Shown: positions 43,211-52,421 of the stretch, one piece after another
How the letters are laid out: each line of letters opens with the position of its first letter
Numbering within the stretch: position 1 is the first letter of the stretch
From: Roseibium marinum
Lineage (GTDB): Bacteria; Pseudomonadota; Alphaproteobacteria; Rhizobiales; Stappiaceae
Direction of reading: 5' to 3'
Assembly: GCF_002906165.1 (NCBI RefSeq)
Contig: NZ_PPCN01000007.1
Span: forward strand, 124,001-188,000
DNA length: 64,000 bases
The notes under the pieces: generated by a model
Databases searched by the model: none
What the model saw: the letters and a program-made list of their open reading frames with translations, nothing else
What the model was told of the DNA's origin: nothing
Program-made: the position numbers and the translations under genes

Positions 43211-43277
43211 TGCAAACAAGGCCCGCAGGGTGACAGGGCAAGGCAAGCAGGGAAGCTTACTTCAGGCCTTGTTTGCA
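43211..43277. promoter_or_regulatory. 13 bp perfect inverted repeat in the gap before the rod-binding gene
   Basis: TGCAAACAAGGCC (43211-43223) and GGCCTTGTTTGCA (43265-43277) are exact complements around 41 bases. It fills the only non-coding gap (43185-43335) inside this operon. On the minus strand the second arm is followed by ACCAGTTTTGACC, a weak T-rich tail, so partial termination, mRNA processing or an operator are all possible. Confidence 0.5.
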
Positions 43278-43335
43278 GCTTCTGTTGTAGCTGTCGCAGC
43301 TTGCGGGAGGCTTGCGTCCCGAACTTTTGGGGCCG

Positions 43336-43716
43336 TCAGCCAAAACGGCGTGCCAGCAGATCCATCAGATCGCGTTCTTCTTCCGCCCGTTGTTCCTCGC
43401 CGCGCATCTTCGCCAGCCGCTCGGCCATCAGCTTCAGCATCATCCGCTGACGGTCGAATTCGGAATTCACCCTGGAACGGGCTTCGCTCAGCCGCGCCAT
43501 TTCCTCGATAATCCGCCGCAAGCGCTCCGCCGCATTGGCGATGAAGCGGTCATGCTGGGCCAGGTCGCCGTTGGAAAGCGCCAGGAGAATACGCCGTTCC
43601 TTTTCGGAGAGCTGGTAGACCTGGGCATCGAGTTTCTGCAAGAGCCACGAGGAAAACAGAAAGATCTGCTTCTGCGTCCGGAACAGACGTTCGATATCCT
43701 GACTGTTTCGCGCCAT
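43336..43716 (-). CDS. Coiled-coil flagellar-operon protein, FliJ-like candidate
   Basis: The 126-residue protein is charged and nearly all coiled coil (IANAAERLRRIIEEMARLSEARSRVNSEFDRQRMMLKLMAERLAKMRGEEQRAEEE). It has no TM or signal. FliJ, the FliI-stimulating stalk protein, has this build and a similar length of about 140 residues, and no other FliJ candidate is in the window. It lies 4 bp downstream of fliR. Coiled coils give poor specificity, so the name is a proposal. Confidence 0.65.
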   Translation of the reverse strand: MARNSQDIERLFRTQKQIFLFSSWLLQKLDAQVYQLSEKERRILLALSNGDLAQHDRFIANAAERLRRIIEEMARLSEARSRVNSEFDRQRMMLKLMAERLAKMRGEEQRAEEERDLMDLLARRFG

Positions 43717-43720
43717 CGTC

Positions 43721-44497
43721 CTATCCTATCTGAAGCCATGTGAAATACCCGTCCAGGAAGATCATGATCGCCTCCGCTATGACGAGGTAGAGGAAGTAGA
43801 GTCCGCCTGCGATGACAAACGGCATGGAGATGAAATAGACCGGGATCTGCGGGGTCAGCTTGTTGACCAGGCCGACCGCCAGGTTGACCACCACCGTGTA
43901 GACCACGAAAGGGCTGCACACCCGTAGTGCCAGCACGAAGGTCTGCGCCAGTTGGTCGGTGAACTGTTCCAGGCTTGAGACAGCCGTCAGCGGCACCCCC
44001 GCGGGAATGGCCTCGTAGGAAGCTACAAGACCGCGAAGGATCTCCCAGTGCTGGTTGGTGATGAAGACCATTGCCGTCGCGGTCACCGTGAAGAGGTTCG
44101 CGACCGGCGGCAGGGCATCGACACCCTCGATCGGCAGTCCGGGCATGTTGGAGAGGCCGATCGACATGGACACCAGCGTCGTCAGGGTTTCCAGCGCCGC
44201 GATGAATGCCCGGCCAAGGAATCCGATGAAAGCACCGGTGAGCAGTTCCGCGCCGATGAACCAGGCGACCGTCGCCAGTTCTTCATCCGGCAGGGCCGCC
44301 TGGATCGCAGGGGTCAACAGAGGCGACAGCGCGAGCGAAACCGAAAGGGCGACGAACAGGCGGATCCGGACCGGAATCCGGTTGCTGCCAAACCCGGGAA
44401 TGATCATCAGGCAGGCGCCGATCCGGCAGAACAGCAGAAAGACGGCCAGCAGAACCGAAGCATTGAATGTGCCGAGCAACAGTCCGCCGGCAATCAC
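43721..44497 (-). CDS. fliR: Flagellar biosynthetic protein FliR
   Basis: The 258-residue polytopic protein has about six TM helices and the FliR/SpaR/YscT pattern: [56 protein letters not shown] and [37 protein letters not shown]. It forms the FliPQR export gate. It overlaps flhA by 4 bp (ATGA) and precedes the coiled-coil gene by 4 bp. Confidence 0.96.
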   Translation of the reverse strand: MIAGGLLLGTFNASVLLAVFLLFCRIGACLMIIPGFGSNRIPVRIRLFVALSVSLALSPLLTPAIQAALPDEELATVAWFIGAELLTGAFIGFLGRAFIAALETLTTLVSMSIGLSNMPGLPIEGVDALPPVANLFTVTATAMVFITNQHWEILRGLVASYEAIPAGVPLTAVSSLEQFTDQLAQTFVLALRVCSPFVVYTVVVNLAVGLVNKLTPQIPVYFISMPFVIAGGLYFLYLVIAEAIMIFLDGYFTWLQIG

Positions 44498-46584
44498 GAG
44501 ACACTTCCAAGGGCAGAGACGTCCACTCCACGGGCGATCTCAAGGTGGGACAGAACAGGCAGGGTCGGGAACATGCGCTCCACGATCATGCGCACATAGG
44601 GCCGGGCATCGGGCGCCGCCACGATGGCGAACCGGCTGCCGTTCTTCATGTGCTTCTTGACCGCTTCGGACATCTGGTTTCCGAAATCCTCAACCAGTTG
44701 CGGTTCGATATCGAACTCGATCACATCCCCCTTCGCGTCGCGCCTGAGGGCGTTGTGGAATGCAAGGTCCCAGCGGTTGCCGAGACGCAGGACGTTCAGC
44801 GATCCGCCTTCGGCGAGATCGCCGCAGATCTGCTGGGCTATGCGCATGCGAACGTGTTCCACGACCTGCTCCGAGCGGCGCACATGCGGAACGATTTCAG
44901 CTACCGCTTCCAGAATGAGGTTCAGGTTGCGGATCGAGACCCGTTCCGCCAGCAGCAGCTTGAGGACGGCCTGCAGGCCGGAGAAGGAAGTATGGGCCGG
45001 GCAGATGTCGTCCAGCAGCTTCTGGTATTCCGGGTCGAGGCGGTTGAACAGGATCCGCATGTCCTTGTAGGACAGAAGCTGCGGCAGGTTGTTGCGGATC
45101 ACTTCACTCAGATGGGTGAGAATGACCGTCATGTTTTCCGCCGGCGTCAGACCGCGGCGTTTCAGTTCGTCCTTGTAGGCCGGCGGCACCCAGTAGGCGG
45201 GCATGCCGAAGGCTGGCTCCCTGGTGGCATCGGCCGGAACGGGCAGCGCCTCATCCGAATTCGGAATGACCAGCAATTCGCCCACCTTGAGGTGCTGCGA
45301 GGCGACGATCGTGCCGTGAATCTTTATCTGGTAGCTTTTCGGATCCAGCGTCAGGCTGTCGGTAACGCGGATATCGGGCACCACGAACCCGTATTGTTCC
45401 GCGAATTTCCGCCGCATCTTGGCGACCCTGCGCGAAAGTTCACCGTGCTTGGTCAGGAGTTCGGCCGAAAGCTGCTTGCCGAGAACCAGTTCGACTTCGG
45501 AGGATTTGAGTGTCTCCTTGACGGAATCCTTTTCCTCAAGCCTGGTCTTTTCATCGGCGGCTGTCTTGCTATCCGCTTCGAGCTTCTTTTTGGCGGCCAG
45601 GCGCTTGGGAATGGTGTACCCGACGAAACCCATCAGGCCGGCCAGCAGCAGGAACGGCAGCATGGGAAGCCCCGGCATGACCGCAAAGATCGCCATCAGG
45701 ATCGCCGCAACGAACAGGGCGCGCGGATACCCGCCAAGCTGGCCGAGAACCGCCTTGTCCGTCGAGCCTCTGGTTCCCCCCTTGGAGACCAGCAGACCCG
45801 CCGCCAGAGACACGATCAGAGCCGGGATCTGGGAAACCAGACCGTCCCCGACGGAGAGTTTGGTAAAGACGTCGGCGGCGTTCGAGACATTCATGTCATA
45901 GCGGGTCACCCCGATGACGATGCCACCAAGGATGTTGACCGCCGTAATGATCAGCCCGGCGACGGCATCGCCGCGCACAAATTTCGAGGCACCGTCCATT
46001 GCACCGAAAAAGGAGCTTTCCTCTTCCAGTTCCTTGCGCCGGTGCTGGGCTTGCTTGTCATCGATAAGCCCGGCGGAAAGATCCGCGTCGATCGCCATCT
46101 GCTTGCCCGGGATCGCGTCCAGCGTAAAGCGCGCGCCGACTTCAGCGATACGCGTCGCGCCCTTGGTGATCACCATGAAGTTCACGATCACGAGGATCGA
46201 GAACACGATCAGCCCGATAACGAAATCTCCGCTCATCACGAATTGCGAAAAGCCGTGGATCACATAACCGGCCGCATCCAGTCCCTCATGCCCCTTGGCG
46301 AGAATGACCCGGGTCGTGGCGATGTTGAGCGACAGCCGCAGCAAGGTGGCGATCAGCAGGATCGTCGGGAAGGATGAAAAATCCAGCGGCCGCTGGATCC
46401 ACAGCGCCACCATCAGGATAAGCACGGAAAGCGCAATCGACATGGCAAGACCAAAATCGATCAGAAAAGTCGGGATCGGCAGAAAAAGAACCACGAGAAT
46501 GACGATGATGCCAAGCGCGAAACCCACGTCTCGGCGGCTTTCAGGCGGTCCATCGGCAATCGGTGAAACTGAGGTGTCTGTCAT
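44494..46584 (-). CDS. flhA: Flagellar biosynthesis protein FlhA
   Basis: The product is 696 residues from the ATG at 46584; the frame extends to a TTG at 46617 but the ATG follows GAGGGCAGGA and gives the family length. About eight N-terminal TM helices ([35 protein letters not shown]) are followed by the FHIPEP signature region ([20 protein letters not shown]) and a large cytoplasmic nonameric ring domain (from about 350). It is the main export-gate component and receives chaperone-substrate complexes. It begins this minus-strand operon. fliQ, its usual partner, lies upstream behind a terminator. Confidence 0.97.
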   Translation of the reverse strand: MTDTSVSPIADGPPESRRDVGFALGIIVILVVLFLPIPTFLIDFGLAMSIALSVLILMVALWIQRPLDFSSFPTILLIATLLRLSLNIATTRVILAKGHEGLDAAGYVIHGFSQFVMSGDFVIGLIVFSILVIVNFMVITKGATRIAEVGARFTLDAIPGKQMAIDADLSAGLIDDKQAQHRRKELEEESSFFGAMDGASKFVRGDAVAGLIITAVNILGGIVIGVTRYDMNVSNAADVFTKLSVGDGLVSQIPALIVSLAAGLLVSKGGTRGSTDKAVLGQLGGYPRALFVAAILMAIFAVMPGLPMLPFLLLAGLMGFVGYTIPKRLAAKKKLEADSKTAADEKTRLEEKDSVKETLKSSEVELVLGKQLSAELLTKHGELSRRVAKMRRKFAEQYGFVVPDIRVTDSLTLDPKSYQIKIHGTIVASQHLKVGELLVIPNSDEALPVPADATREPAFGMPAYWVPPAYKDELKRRGLTPAENMTVILTHLSEVIRNNLPQLLSYKDMRILFNRLDPEYQKLLDDICPAHTSFSGLQAVLKLLLAERVSIRNLNLILEAVAEIVPHVRRSEQVVEHVRMRIAQQICGDLAEGGSLNVLRLGNRWDLAFHNALRRDAKGDVIEFDIEPQLVEDFGNQMSEAVKKHMKNGSRFAIVAAPDARPYVRMIVERMFPTLPVLSHLEIARGVDVSALGSVS

Positions 46585-46726
46585 TCCTGCCCTCGCAGAC
46601 GTGTTGGAGACCCGCAAGGTCGCCGCTCAAGCTTGCGTGAAGCTTTTAGAGCACCTGGCATTGCGATAATCGCGGATGAATGCGGTTGACCCGCCGGGAG
46701 GGGAACCGGGATGTTTCACAGCGCCG

Positions 46727-46777
46727 AAAAACGGAACCGCACCGCCTTGCTCGTGGCGGAGCAAGGTCGGTGCGGTT
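46727..46777 (-). terminator. Strong terminator downstream of fliQ
   Basis: A stem of about 18 bp with one mismatch (46735-46752 with 46759-46777, loop GTGGCG region) reads on the minus strand into CCGTTTTTCGG. It is the longest terminator stem in the window and separates the flgE-to-fliQ operon from flhA. Confidence 0.8.
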
Positions 46778-46803
46778 ACGCGGGGTCTTCCCGGAAGGAT
46801 TTT

Positions 46804-47070
46804 TTAAAACCCGGACTCGATCCGATCGTAGATCAGCGTGGTCAGCGTGTAGATCTGGCCGCCGATGAACGGTCCGGCAATGACGATCATCACCAGGATA
46901 GCAACGATTTTCGGAATGAAGGTCAGGGTGATTTCCTGAACCTGGGTAAGGGCCTGCATCAGGGCAATCCCGATCCCCACGACCATCGCCGGTACGATCG
47001 CCGGCGCCGATCCGATAAGGATCGTCCAGATTGCGGTCCTGACAATGTCCAGTGCGTCTACTTCATTCAT
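46804..47070 (-). CDS. fliQ: Flagellar biosynthetic protein FliQ
   Basis: An 88-residue protein with two TM helices in the standard FliQ form: MNEVDALDIVRTAIWTILIGSAPAIVPAMVVGIGIALMQALTQVQEITLTFIPKI, where the QALTQVQEITLTFIPK segment is diagnostic. It is part of the FliPQR gate. It lies 15 bp after flgD and ends before a strong intrinsic terminator, so it is co-expressed with hook and filament genes and not with flhA-fliR. Confidence 0.97.
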   Translation of the reverse strand: MNEVDALDIVRTAIWTILIGSAPAIVPAMVVGIGIALMQALTQVQEITLTFIPKIVAILVMIVIAGPFIGGQIYTLTTLIYDRIESGF

Positions 47071-47085
47071 GGTCGGTCTGCCCGC

Positions 47086-47487
47086 TCAGGATACGGTGAT
47101 GCCCGGGCCAAGCAGAACGCCCTTGCCGTTGTCGAGCGCCAGGAGCGTACCGTCCGAGTAGATTTCCACCCGTTCCACGACACCCGTCGTCCCGTTCGGG
47201 TCTGTGACCGTTCTGCCGATCAGGTCATCCACCTGTCCGAAGGACATGTTCATCAGCATGGTCTCCAGCTTGGCGTTGGTCTGGATGGCCTGTTCGACCT
47301 GGCTGAAGCTTGCGAGCTGCGAAAGCTGTTCGGAAGCATCCATCGGGTTCGTCGGGTCCTGGTTCTGCATCTGCGCCATCATCAGCTGCAGAAATGTATC
47401 GTAGTCGACGGTCAGCTGCTGCTGAGCGCTTGAAGCAGCTCCCGGGGTCTGGTTTTGTGCCGCGCCGACACCTTCAACAGTGGTCAT
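47086..47487 (-). CDS. flgD: Flagellar hook assembly (scaffold) protein FlgD
   Basis: The 133-residue protein has the FlgD N-terminal region TVDYDTFLQLMMAQMQNQDPTNPMDASEQLSQLASFSQVEQAIQTNAKL, which is unmistakable. The C-terminal FnIII/tudor domains of enteric FlgD (about 230 residues) are reduced to a short beta-rich piece (LIGRTVTDPNGTTGVVERVEIYSDGTLLALDNG), as in other rhizobia. It caps the growing hook. It is 12 bp downstream of flbT. Confidence 0.95.
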   Translation of the reverse strand: MTTVEGVGAAQNQTPGAASSAQQQLTVDYDTFLQLMMAQMQNQDPTNPMDASEQLSQLASFSQVEQAIQTNAKLETMLMNMSFGQVDDLIGRTVTDPNGTTGVVERVEIYSDGTLLALDNGKGVLLGPGITVS

Positions 47488-47499
47488 GCTGTTTCTCCT

Positions 47500-47970
47500 T
47501 TAAACGACGGCCAGCAGCGGGCCTTGGCGATACTTGTTTCCGGCCGAAACCGAGGGCACTGACCTCCCGGCCTGCATCTCTTTGCGTTTTTCGGCGACCA
47601 TCAGGTTCGCCTCGACGGGATAAAGGCCGCGCACGATCTTCATCGCTTCGAACCAGCGTTCGGATGTCGCCAGATTCTCCACTTCATTCAGCCGGTCCAG
47701 AACCTCTTTCGACGAGAAGGCAGCCTTGACCGACGCAAGCACCAGATGGAACATGTCCTGTACAGTGTGCGCGGAGGCGGGATCGATGATCACGGTCTGC
47801 AGAATGAAATAGAGCTGCCGTAGAGGCGTTGTCGCGTCTTCGGGCTGCAGCACATGCGCTTCCAGCAGGAACACCGCATCGTTCAGCAGTTCGATGCTTG
47901 TCTTGCGTTCGGCCCGGATCACCGCACCGTTGAGGAACAGGCGTTCGCCCGCTTTCAATCCGATTTTCAT
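47500..47970 (-). CDS. flbT: Flagellar biosynthesis repressor FlbT
   Basis: The 156-residue protein begins MKIGLKAGERLFLNGAVIRAERKTSIELLNDAVFLLEAHVL, the FlbT consensus. In Caulobacter FlbT binds the 5' leader of flagellin mRNA and holds translation until the hook is finished; in Brucella its action can be positive. Here it is paired with flaF (4 bp gap) and lies in the hook/filament operon. The structured flagellin upstream region at 60451-60509 could be part of its target system, though that is inference. Confidence 0.96.
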   Translation of the reverse strand: MKIGLKAGERLFLNGAVIRAERKTSIELLNDAVFLLEAHVLQPEDATTPLRQLYFILQTVIIDPASAHTVQDMFHLVLASVKAAFSSKEVLDRLNEVENLATSERWFEAMKIVRGLYPVEANLMVAEKRKEMQAGRSVPSVSAGNKYRQGPLLAVV

Positions 47971-47974
47971 GAGG

Positions 47975-48325
47975 TTAACCGTCCAGACTGTCGCGGATGA
48001 TGGAATTGATTTGAATGATGTCGGCGAAGTCTTCCTGTTGCCACTGGCGCAGCGCTTCCGCTTCCTTCAGGACCCAGATCCCGATGGAAATGAGATTTGC
48101 CCGCGTTTCGATGGGCAGTTCGTTGCCGTCATCGGCCAATTGTTCCAGGAAGTAGCTCCACAGGCGCCGGGTGTAGAACAGCGCGTCCACGGCTTCCGGC
48201 GAGCGGATTCCCAGTTCGCTGGCATTGCTCAGCTTGTCGATGACAATCGTCATCGCCTCATGTTCGTTCAACCGTTGATCGCCGCAGAGATCATCCATGA
48301 CCTCAGCATAGGACAAGTTGTACAT
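47975..48325 (-). CDS. flaF: Flagellar biosynthesis regulator FlaF
   Basis: The 116-residue helical cytoplasmic protein matches FlaF: MYNLSYAEVMDDLCGDQRLNEHEAMTIVIDKL, ALFYTRRLWSYFLEQLADDGNELPIETRANLISIGIWVLKE. In Caulobacter FlaF is needed for flagellin secretion and acts against FlbT. It lies between flgL and flbT, the conserved alphaproteobacterial order. Confidence 0.96.
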   Translation of the reverse strand: MYNLSYAEVMDDLCGDQRLNEHEAMTIVIDKLSNASELGIRSPEAVDALFYTRRLWSYFLEQLADDGNELPIETRANLISIGIWVLKEAEALRQWQQEDFADIIQINSIIRDSLDG

Positions 48326-48376
48326 GGGCCCTCTCCAGTTTCATATTTACTCTTGATGTCAGATACTTGGGCATGA

Positions 48377-49423
48377 TCAGATGTAGTTGAGTATGCTGAG
48401 GCCCTGCATGCGGGCTGTAACAGCATAGGTCGTCTCCAACTGGGTCAGCGCGGTATTCAGACGAACCGACGTTTCCTCCGGGTTCACGTTTTCCAGATCG
48501 TTGATGCGGCTGTTCAGGATGTCGGTCTGGACTTGCAGGCGGGAACTCGCCAGCTTGACCTGCTCCTGCACGTTGCCGAGTTTCCCCATCGCGCTGGTCA
48601 CGCCGGCGATACCGGTGCCGAGCTTTTCAATCGCCTTGTCGAGCACGCGTTTATAAGTGCCCGGATCCAGGTTTTCGTTGCCCAGATCCGCCATCAGCGT
48701 GTAGGCCTGCGCCAGATCCCGGAAAGCCTGTTCGTTGGCGCTCACGGAGCTGTTGACCGTCTCGCTCGCCGAAATCCGGCTGACCGTGACGCTGTTGGAA
48801 GCGCCCGACCAGTCCGTCCCCCAGGCAGGATCCTGGAACAGCGCGTCGAACGCGCCGTTCAGATAGGTGTCCATTGCCGCAGCTGTGATGCCGGATACGG
48901 TCGGGTCTGACTGGGTGATACCGAATTCGGCGAAAAAGGCAGCGTCGGCCGCCAGTTTGTTCGGCGACGCGGGATCGAGATAATCGGCGACCGGTTCCTG
49001 GTCGGAATTGATCCCGGCGAACACGAAATTGCCGTTTAGCTGGGTATTCAGCCGCGATACCAGCAGTTCCATGCTTCCCTGGGCATCCGCCTTGACGATT
49101 TCCGCGCTGCCGCCATCTTCGCGCAGCGCTATAAGTGTGCTCAGGAAACCCTGAGCGTCGCTGAGCATATCCCCCATCGCGGCCTGGCTGACATCCAGAC
49201 GGGACGCTGTCAAAGCGTTGGTATCGACGATGCCGTTCAGAAAATGGAATTCCGCCCGCAGGGACACGCTTTCGCCGGTGCGCGACCCCAGATCCAGCCC
49301 GACGTCGAACTTGCGTCCGGAAGACATTTCGATGCTGAGCTTGTTGACCAGATTCGCCTGGCTCGTGATCTGCCGGCGTGAGGCGTTCGCAAATGAAATC
49401 GTTGAGATATGGGTGGTTTTCAT
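48377..49423 (-). CDS. flgL: Flagellar hook-filament junction protein FlgL
   Basis: The product is 348 residues from the ATG at 49423. GAGGTAA, which also carries the flgK stop, acts as its ribosome site; a 31-codon upstream extension lies inside flgK and is rejected. The flagellin-like N-terminus (FANASRRQITSQANLVNKLSIEMSSGRKFDVGLDLGSRTGESVSLR) and C-terminus (LNTALTQLETTYAVTARMQGLSILNYI) flank a variable core. The order after flgK and before flaF supports FlgL over flagellin. It joins the hook to the filament. Confidence 0.93.
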   Translation of the reverse strand: MKTTHISTISFANASRRQITSQANLVNKLSIEMSSGRKFDVGLDLGSRTGESVSLRAEFHFLNGIVDTNALTASRLDVSQAAMGDMLSDAQGFLSTLIALREDGGSAEIVKADAQGSMELLVSRLNTQLNGNFVFAGINSDQEPVADYLDPASPNKLAADAAFFAEFGITQSDPTVSGITAAAMDTYLNGAFDALFQDPAWGTDWSGASNSVTVSRISASETVNSSVSANEQAFRDLAQAYTLMADLGNENLDPGTYKRVLDKAIEKLGTGIAGVTSAMGKLGNVQEQVKLASSRLQVQTDILNSRINDLENVNPEETSVRLNTALTQLETTYAVTARMQGLSILNYI

Positions 49424-49427
49424 GACT

Positions 49428-50918
49428 TTACCTCGCTGCGGCCAGGAGATCTTCGAACATCGCGTCGACCGCTGAAATGAGCCGCGTCGCGGCGGAATAG
49501 GAGCGCTCGATATCAAGTAGCAGCGTCATCTCCTCGTCGATGTTGACGCCGGTCTTGTTGTCGAGATTTTCCGCCGTGCGGCCCAGGATGACCGCCTGCA
49601 CCTCGACATTGCTGGTCATGGTCTTGCGGCCGCTTTCCAGCCAGCTGACGGAAGACGCTGCAAATCCGCTCAAGGTGTCGGACGGATCGAGCTCGACGCC
49701 GCCGTCAAAGACCCGGTCCTGATCGAACGCGGAAACCAGTTCCTGCAGGCGGTCCGAAAATCCGGCCGCCCCCGCCGGGTTGTAGTTGTAGTCGGGATCG
49801 AACGGGTCGGAGATGCCACCGTCCCGGATTCTGTCCAGGCTGCCGCCGAGATCGGGATCCGCATTGGCGTTGACCTCTATCTCCCCCGCCAGTCCGGCAA
49901 CAAGCGTGCTTGTCGCCGGAACGGCAGGTGCGCCCGGCCAGGTGAACAGCCCGGCCTGATCCGGCCCGCCCCCACCGTTTTGATCGCTTTCGGCGAAGGC
50001 TTCGATCAAACCGCGGGCGACTTCGTCGAGCTGGTTCTGATAGGTCACGGCGACATCGTCGCGAAGCTCGGCCAAACCGTGCAATCGCCCGGAGCTGATC
50101 GGCATCATGGCACCGGGCCCGGCCACCGGAACACCGTCGACGAAGACCGCATTGCCGACCGTCGTCGCGTCATAAACCAGCGTAGGCTCGAATCTCACAT
50201 CGCGGGCGCTGGTCTCGAACAGGGTCACACCGCTGTCCGTGTAGACGACGATATCGCCATTGGCGCGGTCGAGCGTCGTAATGCCGATTTCTTCCGAAAG
50301 CGCCAAAAGGATCTGGTCCCGGCTGTCCAGGGCATCGGTCACATCGGCGCCGGACTGCGTGCCCTTGACGATGACCGTGTTGAGATCCTCTAGCTGGCCG
50401 AGCAGATTGTTGATCTGCCGGACGGATCCCGCCATATCGGTATCCGCGTTCGCGCGCACCTCCTGAACGGTGGCTGAGCCGGACTGCAGGGTGGAGGCCA
50501 TATCCTTGGCGGATTGCAGAACGTTCTGGGCGAGAATGGTGTTGTTCGGATCCGAGGCGTAATTTTGCAGGGAAAGCTGCAGCTCGCCCAGCATTGCCGC
50601 GGGCGACATCTCCAGTTGGGTGTCGTTGATCGTCTCCGACATTCTGGTCAGGCCGTTCAGGATGGCTTCCTGGGAGGAGCCGACGGACGTGGAAGAAAGA
50701 AGAGACGAATACAGGGCACTGTCCGTCACCCGGACGACACCGTCGACACGGACCCCGCCGGACTGGCCGGTAGAGCTGTAAACCTGGCTGAGAACCACGG
50801 ATTTTCGGGAGTAGCCGGCATCCTGTGCGCCCGCGATATTGCGGGCGATCACCGCGGATTCTGTCTGGCGGGCAGCCAGGGCGGACTGGGCAACCTGCAA
50901 TGCGACGGACAGGCTCAT
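49428..50918 (-). CDS. flgK: Flagellar hook-associated protein FlgK
   Basis: The 496-residue protein has the rod/hook N-terminal motif (LQVAQSALAARQTESAVIARNIAGAQDAGYSRKSVVLSQ) and the C-terminal GVNIDEEMTLLLDIERSYSAATRLISAVDAMFEDLL helix typical of FlgK. It forms the first hook-filament junction zone. It lies 44 bp after flgE and 4 bp before flgL. The N-terminal NxAGAQDAGYSR deviates slightly from the usual NxANxxTxGYSR. Confidence 0.95.
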   Translation of the reverse strand: MSLSVALQVAQSALAARQTESAVIARNIAGAQDAGYSRKSVVLSQVYSSTGQSGGVRVDGVVRVTDSALYSSLLSSTSVGSSQEAILNGLTRMSETINDTQLEMSPAAMLGELQLSLQNYASDPNNTILAQNVLQSAKDMASTLQSGSATVQEVRANADTDMAGSVRQINNLLGQLEDLNTVIVKGTQSGADVTDALDSRDQILLALSEEIGITTLDRANGDIVVYTDSGVTLFETSARDVRFEPTLVYDATTVGNAVFVDGVPVAGPGAMMPISSGRLHGLAELRDDVAVTYQNQLDEVARGLIEAFAESDQNGGGGPDQAGLFTWPGAPAVPATSTLVAGLAGEIEVNANADPDLGGSLDRIRDGGISDPFDPDYNYNPAGAAGFSDRLQELVSAFDQDRVFDGGVELDPSDTLSGFAASSVSWLESGRKTMTSNVEVQAVILGRTAENLDNKTGVNIDEEMTLLLDIERSYSAATRLISAVDAMFEDLLAAAR

Positions 50919-50962
50919 GACATCAACTTTCGGGTTAACGGGCCAATGGATTTATTGGGGTT

Positions 50963-52252
50963 TTATCGGGTCAGGTTGACGAGTTCCTGCAGCAGGTCGG
51001 AACCGGCCTTGAACACCTGGGAGTTGGCTGTGTAGGTGCGCTGGGATTCGATCATCGAGGTCAGTTCGCTCGCCAGATCCACGTTCGAGCTTTCCAGCGC
51101 GCCCACTTCCAGATCGCCCAACCCCGCTTCTCCCGGGAAACCGACCCGCACCTCACCGGACTCGAAGGACGGGCGGTAGATGTTGCCGCTCAACGGATCG
51201 AGTTTGTCCGGGCTCGCGACATCCGCCAGGGGGATCTTGTAGAGCGCGCGGCGGTCGCCGTTTTCGTAGACCGCGAAAAGCGTGCCGTCGTCGTTGAATT
51301 CGACACCCTCGACGGAACTCGGCGCGTTTCCGTCCGTATCGACGGTGGTGACCTCGAAATCGGCATTCAGGTAGGTTGAATCGGCCAGATCGATATCGAA
51401 GGTACCCCCGTTCGGCACAGCGACGTTGATAGTCGTCGGACTGGCCCCCGCAAGATCGCCCGTGGTGGTGTCGAAGGTCAGGGTCTGGGTGCTCAGCGGC
51501 GGGTTGGCATAGGGAAATCCGCCGTTTGTGGAATCGGCTGAATCAAACACCGCAACTTCCCAGTCGGATGCAGGAGGAACTTCGGACGTCTTGGAATAAT
51601 AAACGTCCAGCTTCACCTCGTTGCCGAGGTTGTCGTAAACGATAAGCGACGTCTTATGGGAATAATCGACCGTCGCAGCCGACGCGAAGTCGACGGAGGG
51701 AAGGTTGGCGCCAGCCACGATCGTCGCATCCTCGGACACGTTCGTGTAGAGCGTTGCCCGGCCCGTCGGTGTCGCCTCGAGCTTGTTCTGCGAAATGTTG
51801 ATCGGTTCCAGACCGCCGAGACCGTTGGCCACCAATGCCGGTTCAGAACCGTCGGTAATCGGGTAGCCCTGCAGATAGTAACCCGCCGTGTTGACGAGAA
51901 AGCCTTCCCCGTCAGGCACGAAGGACCCGGCGCGGGTCAGTGCCTGCTGGGAACTGGCGTCGGTTCCGCTGGAGACGATGAAAAACCCGTTGCCGCTGAC
52001 CGCAAGGTCGAGGCTGGACGTGGTATAGGTCCGCGCGCCCTGATCCGTTATGGCATATTTGGTATGAGCCTTAACGCCTCCCGAATTGTAGGTTCCCGAC
52101 CCCTGGGACAGTACCAGGGAGGAAAATTCCGTCATCGCCCGCTTGTAGCCGGTGGTGCTGGAATTGGCGATATTGTCGGCAACCGTGCCGAGTTTGCTAG
52201 ACTGCGCATTCATGCCTGAAACGCCTGTGCGCATTACTCCGAAAAGGCCCAT
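50963..52252 (-). CDS. flgE: Flagellar hook protein FlgE
   Basis: A 429-residue hook protein. The N-terminus MGLFGVMRTGVSGMNAQSSKLGTVADNIANSSTTGYKRAMTEFSSLV and C-terminus VDLASELTSMIESQRTYTANSQVFKAGSDLLQELVNLTR are classic, with the FlgE central domain between them. It is the first gene of the flgE-flgK-flgL-flaF-flbT-flgD-fliQ operon. An AT-rich upstream region carries a candidate -10 TATAAT at 52354-52359 (minus strand). Confidence 0.96.
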   Translation of the reverse strand: MGLFGVMRTGVSGMNAQSSKLGTVADNIANSSTTGYKRAMTEFSSLVLSQGSGTYNSGGVKAHTKYAITDQGARTYTTSSLDLAVSGNGFFIVSSGTDASSQQALTRAGSFVPDGEGFLVNTAGYYLQGYPITDGSEPALVANGLGGLEPINISQNKLEATPTGRATLYTNVSEDATIVAGANLPSVDFASAATVDYSHKTSLIVYDNLGNEVKLDVYYSKTSEVPPASDWEVAVFDSADSTNGGFPYANPPLSTQTLTFDTTTGDLAGASPTTINVAVPNGGTFDIDLADSTYLNADFEVTTVDTDGNAPSSVEGVEFNDDGTLFAVYENGDRRALYKIPLADVASPDKLDPLSGNIYRPSFESGEVRVGFPGEAGLGDLEVGALESSNVDLASELTSMIESQRTYTANSQVFKAGSDLLQELVNLTR

Positions 52253-52421
52253 GACAGGTCTCCTGTTTCCAGATCAACTGGACACAGTCAAACCGACATA
52301 ACTTGCGTGAAGCTGTTCTTGAAAAATATTTATTCTTTATATTCAGATACTTAATTATATAAAATTTTAGCTTATGAAATAAATGAAAGCATCTGCACCG
52401 AGAAATGCCGACGCAGGACAG
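52253..52421. other. AT-rich promoter region of the flgE operon
   Basis: The 169 bp between flgE and the transglycosylase gene is strongly AT-rich between about 52318 and 52385. On the minus strand it contains TATAAT at 52354-52359, with no convincing -35 at 17 bp, so an activator such as FtcR may be needed. No ORF is present. Confidence 0.45.

Noticed and set aside
44467..46377. 636-residue plus-strand ORF opposite flhA
   Set aside because: Length alone is impressive, but it is fully antisense to flhA. Its His/Arg/Asp-rich composition marks a codon-bias shadow.
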